Assembly (NCBI RefSeq): GCF_901709675.1 | Contig: NC_051096.1 | Location: 2,261,001 to 2,325,000 of the forward strand | Direction of reading: 5' to 3' | Source of the DNA: Syngnathus acus | Taxonomy: Eukaryota; Chordata; Actinopteri; Syngnathiformes; Syngnathidae | DNA length: 64,000 nt | In this document: positions 61,001 through 64,000 of the stretch, piece after piece | Layout of the letters: the number at the start of each line of letters is the position of its first letter | Position numbering within the stretch: position 1 is the stretch's first letter | Made by a program: the position numbers and the translations under genes | The notes under the pieces: generated by a model | Databases searched by the model: none | What the model was told of the DNA's origin: nothing | What the model saw: only the letters and a program-made list of their open reading frames with translations

Positions 61001-64000
61001 TACCGATTGAACCAACTCTAATGCCAAGGCGCTGCTGACAAGACAGTTATGCCAGTATGTCATACAAGTCTCAAATGTGTCCTCAGCCAATTCTAAATCA
61101 CAATGTGAGGAGGGGTGGAGTTTTCACGAGTTCAGTTGCTACAAGAAGATGGAGACCCCCAACGGTTGGCTGGGGGCTCGGTACGACTGCTTCTGGGAGG
61201 GCGGCGACCTGGTCTCCATCGCCTCATCGGACGAAGAAGCCTTTGTGAAGAAGCAAATGGGCGATGACCCCTTCTGGATCGGACTCTCCAATCTGGTGAG
61301 ACGGAAGCGCAAGCAGTTGATTCTCTACTGGTATGCGACTGACAACCGGGATTGGTCTGTGCAGAAATGCAAAGAGGCTTGGTGTCGGTATGACAAGGTG
61401 CAAAAGAAGCTGACTTGGTCCGATGTCCGCGTGACGGGAGACTACTCCAACTGGGACTCCCGTCAGGGTGGAAGGTAATAAGGTCACGTCTTTACGTCCT
61501 TTTACTGTTAGGCAAGGTTTTGGAGTCCCTTTCCAAAATGGGAATGAGCACGTGTGACAAGGGGGAAAAAAAGCTTTTGTCAATCTTTCATCAGAAAGCA
61601 AGAAAAAATACTGAGATGCTTTTTACGACTTTTCCCGACAGCTCCGACGTGGAGTCCTGTGCGTACGTCAACCAAGGCGCGAATAGGGAGCCAGGAAAGT
61701 GGAGACACGGCTCGTGCGCATCCTCGTTGCCGTACATGTGTGAGCGCCTGCTGGACGGTAAGCCTGCTCAGGAGTTGTCATTTTGATGTCGAAATGGACA
61801 TTTCAATTGTGTGGTCTTTCTGCAGACTGCCCGGAGGGTCGGTCGTGTTCCTTCAAAGACTTTGGTTACGATCGAGTGGACAGTGAGTGGCTGGCATACT
61901 TGTTTTTACTCGTGCACTGTCCCGCCATGCTTTTCCAATCCAAGTTTGTTTGTGGCTTCAGCTTCTTCCTGCGACCCCGGCGACTTCCTGCATGACGACT
62001 CTTGCTATCATTTGGGGGCGATTATGCATACTATGCAGTCTGCTAAAGACTTCTGCAAGGGACGGAATGGTCAGTTGCCCAGCATCCGCTCAGCGAATGA
62101 AGGCAAATTCTTGAATGGTGAGCGCCTAGACAAACCGACAATCCTGCGATCATCCCGCAATGCTCGCCAGCATCTTTTTAACTAGCGCTTGTTCTGCTTT
62201 TCTCAAGATCACGTAAGAGGATATGGGTATGGTTGGTTGGGACTCGTGCGGAAGAACAGCAAGTGGGAGTACCTTGACGGAACATCTACCGTAAGTGAAA
62301 TGTTGAGAGTGACCTAAAATGTTGTCATTTGTCCAGAATGAAGATGTCGTACTGAAATGCAAATGATAAAAGTGAGATACAAACTGTCATTTAAAAAGAA
62401 AGTTTACTTGAAAAAAAAAACAAGAGTCAAAGTTTGACCGGAATGGCCGCAATCTTACAAGAAGAGGAAGAAAAGTTTTTCAGAAAATCAGCTGGAACAA
62501 GGACAAAGCTGCAGTTTGATTGCAATTAGAATTATAGTTGACAAGAGCAAATGAAAGGAAAAGCCATCATGCGCTCTAGTCACTTCCGTCATGTGTGCAG
62601 GCCGACGTCCCTTGGCCTTTTGGAAGGGTACCGGCTTATACAAATGAAAACTGCGCATACACGAGCAGCTATGGAACTATTTATGATAGTAATTGCCACA
62701 CCAGGGTAACAGCCATCTGCAAAAAAGGTCTGAAAGTCACAACAGCTGCTTTTGCCCTTGCACGCGCGCTCACATACTTGATCCCTCTTACAGCCAAGGT
62801 CCGAGAGGCTGTTACTGCTCTTGCGCCGTCAACATTGACGCCAGGTGGGCGTCACATCCGTGGTCGCGCTCTTGTCGTCAGTTGGCCCTCAAGTGACGCG
62901 AGTCTCACTTGCAGATAGGACCAAAAGGTGGGACGGGTGGGTAGACAACCGCTTTGACTTCTCCTACCTGCTCGACCCCAAGTCTCGGAAGACCTGGCAG
63001 GAGGCGCGAGACGACTGCGTCAGCCGCGGAGGTGACCTGCTCAGCATCACCAACTCAAATGAGCAGTTGTATATCGAAGGTAAACTGCCCAGAGGGCACG
63101 ATAGAGGCTCAGACAGTTTATGCCACATGAACTCCAGAAGGAACACACGCAATGTTCAAACACTTGGTCGTTGTTTTACTTCGATCCAAAGTTTACGCCC
63201 TTAAGATGACCAGTCGCTCTCTATGGTTGGGAGCCAATGCCAATATCACTGAAGGCAGCAAGTGGACTGATGGATCCCCGTTCACTTACAAAAACCTGAA
63301 AACAGGTCGGCCTATAACCCGACGAATGTCTGTCGGCGACAAAACGAACAAGTGCTTAGCATCTGTTGTCTCCTTCCAGGCATCGCCGGAGAAGGCCCCG
63401 GTGAAAGCTGCCTTTCCTTGCTCACTGCCGACGGCCGCTGGAAATTTGAGGATTGCAAAGAAAAAACAAACTACATCTGCAAGAAAAGAGGAAGAGGTAA
63501 TGTGCCGCTTGGCGCTCCCAAGATGTCCAAATGCCTCGCGTCCAGAAAAGTGCCGAGTTCCTCCCGTGCCCTCCAGACTCCGTGCTTTTTACATTGACGT
63601 TTTACATTTTATCAAACCACTCATTGTTAAACTCTGATCCGAGACAGCCGGTATAATTTCTTCACCTGAGATGGTCTCAAACAAGATTAAATTGTTAAAT
63701 TTGTATCAGAGCCACCTAACCCAATTCTATTCTCTGTACGGCGGCATTTCTTGAGGGCTAAAAGTACCCACGTCCTAACCCACACTCAGTGAGCTTGAAG
63801 AAGTGGAACATGCAATATGCGTAAAATAAAAAAATACCGCAATCCCCCAAATGTTTCCTCAGTCGGTCAGAGGTCGTGTGACAGGGCCAACGGCTGGTTT
63901 CCTTTCGGCTCCCGTTGCTACAAGAAGATTATGACACCCAACGGTTGGCTGGGGGCTCGGTACGACTGCTTCTGGGAGGGCGGCGACCTGGTCTCCGTTG
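58078..64000 (+). CDS. Tandem C-type lectin-like domain protein (mannose-receptor-like), 3' end outside the window
   Basis: Exon 1 (58078-58144) encodes a signal peptide (MRTPLAVRLVRILAWIAAW). Further exons are 61087-61295, 61365-61474, 61642-61757, 61826-61882, 61962-62117, 62208-62290, 62601-62727, 62794-62844, 62915-63079, 63192-63305, 63380-63496 and 63863 onward. Almost all borders are phase 1 and all phases agree. CTLD1 starts CEEGWSFHEFSCYKKM and includes FWIGLSNL and LPYMCER. CTLD2 starts SCDPGDFLHDDSCYHLG. CTLD3 runs from RWDGWVDNRFDFSYLL to NYICKKRGR. CTLD4 starts SCDRANGWFPFGSRCYKK and is cut by the window. No ricin-type or fibronectin II domain precedes CTLD1, unlike MRC1. None of the domains shows an EPN or QPD sugar motif with WND, so calcium-dependent sugar binding is doubtful. 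Likely secreted or type I membrane. Fish gene predictions usually call such genes macrophage mannose receptor 1-like. Confidence 0.82.
58236..58356. repeat. Short interspersed direct repeats
   Basis: Several copies of a motif like GGGAATTCTC(A/G)CTTTAAA alternate with GACTTTAAAGT segments. Confidence 0.6.
60052..60278. mobile_element. Palindromic insertion inside the hAT relic
   Basis: An insertion bounded by an 11-bp direct repeat CAGCATAGGCG (60041-60051 and 60279-60289, within one or two bases). It contains arms of about 59 bp (60055-60117 and 60179-60237) that are near-perfect inverted complements except for a 4-bp insertion in the left arm. A loop of about 61 bp lies between them and includes a hammerhead-like core. 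A Penelope-like terminal repeat is one possible origin. Confidence 0.6.
60159..60192 (+). ncRNA. Hammerhead-ribozyme-like core (candidate)
   Basis: CTGATGA (60159-60165) is followed by a 4-bp stem GGCG/CGCC (67-70 with 79-82 of this block), then GAAA (60183-60186), then CATGTC, which could form a minimal stem III with a GTC cleavage triplet. Against it, there is one extra A before stem II, and only about two base pairs of stem I are evident next to the core. A degenerate second copy lies on the other strand of the left arm. Confidence 0.35.

Larger units (their letters stand above)
58145..61086 (+). other. Long first intron of the lectin gene, repeat-rich
   Basis: Holds a short repeat cluster (58236-58356), AT-rich filler and the hAT relic at 59795-60850 with a palindromic insertion. 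No lectin exon was found in it. Confidence 0.6.

Overview
This is vertebrate nuclear DNA, almost certainly from a teleost with a compact genome. Every conserved gene is split into exons with GT-AG borders. Many introns are only 56-100 bp, and the genes are vertebrate families. The repeats are fish types: a 5'-truncated L2/CR1-like LINE, a tRNA-headed SINE, hAT elements and long microsatellites. The species cannot be fixed from the sequence alone.

Layout. 1-136: last coding exon of a recoverin gene (+). 1372-3302: gsg1l2-like claudin-fold protein (-). 5117-8005: ENTH-domain epsin-like protein (-) with a 24-unit DPF octapeptide array. 10042-11383: SBK-family kinase (-), first exon not found. 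12742-15560: rnf139/TRC8 E3 ligase (-). 16247-16684: small tail-anchored protein of unknown family (+). 17602-22315: mtss1 I-BAR/WH2 protein (-) with a possible 12-nt microexon. 24472-29808: mylip/IDOL FERM-RING ligase (+). 31950-34977: gmpr GMP reductase (+). 37957-39792: atxn1 ataxin-1 without a polyglutamine tract (-). 46757-48343: LINE fragment. 52013-53547: six-finger C2H2 protein (-). 54183-55376: nested transposons. 58078 to the window end: the start of a secreted or membrane protein with tandem C-type lectin-like domains (+), still open at the right edge.

The gene order joins blocks that lie on different human chromosomes: RCVRN-GSG1L2 (17p13), RNF139-MTSS1 (8q24) and MYLIP-GMPR-ATXN1 (6p22). 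The genes do not form one pathway. Themes shared by neighbours are membrane shaping and endocytosis (epsin-like, MTSS1) and membrane-associated or sterol-linked ubiquitin ligases (RNF139, MYLIP).

I see no unambiguous new molecular system. The most unusual items are the DPF array in an epsin-like protein that shows no ubiquitin-interacting or NPF motifs, the tandem CTLD gene with a near-identical duplicated exon, a hammerhead-like core in a palindromic insertion inside a hAT relic, a transposon inside a hAT element with a perfect 8-bp target duplication, and three short introns that keep the reading frame and contain no stop.
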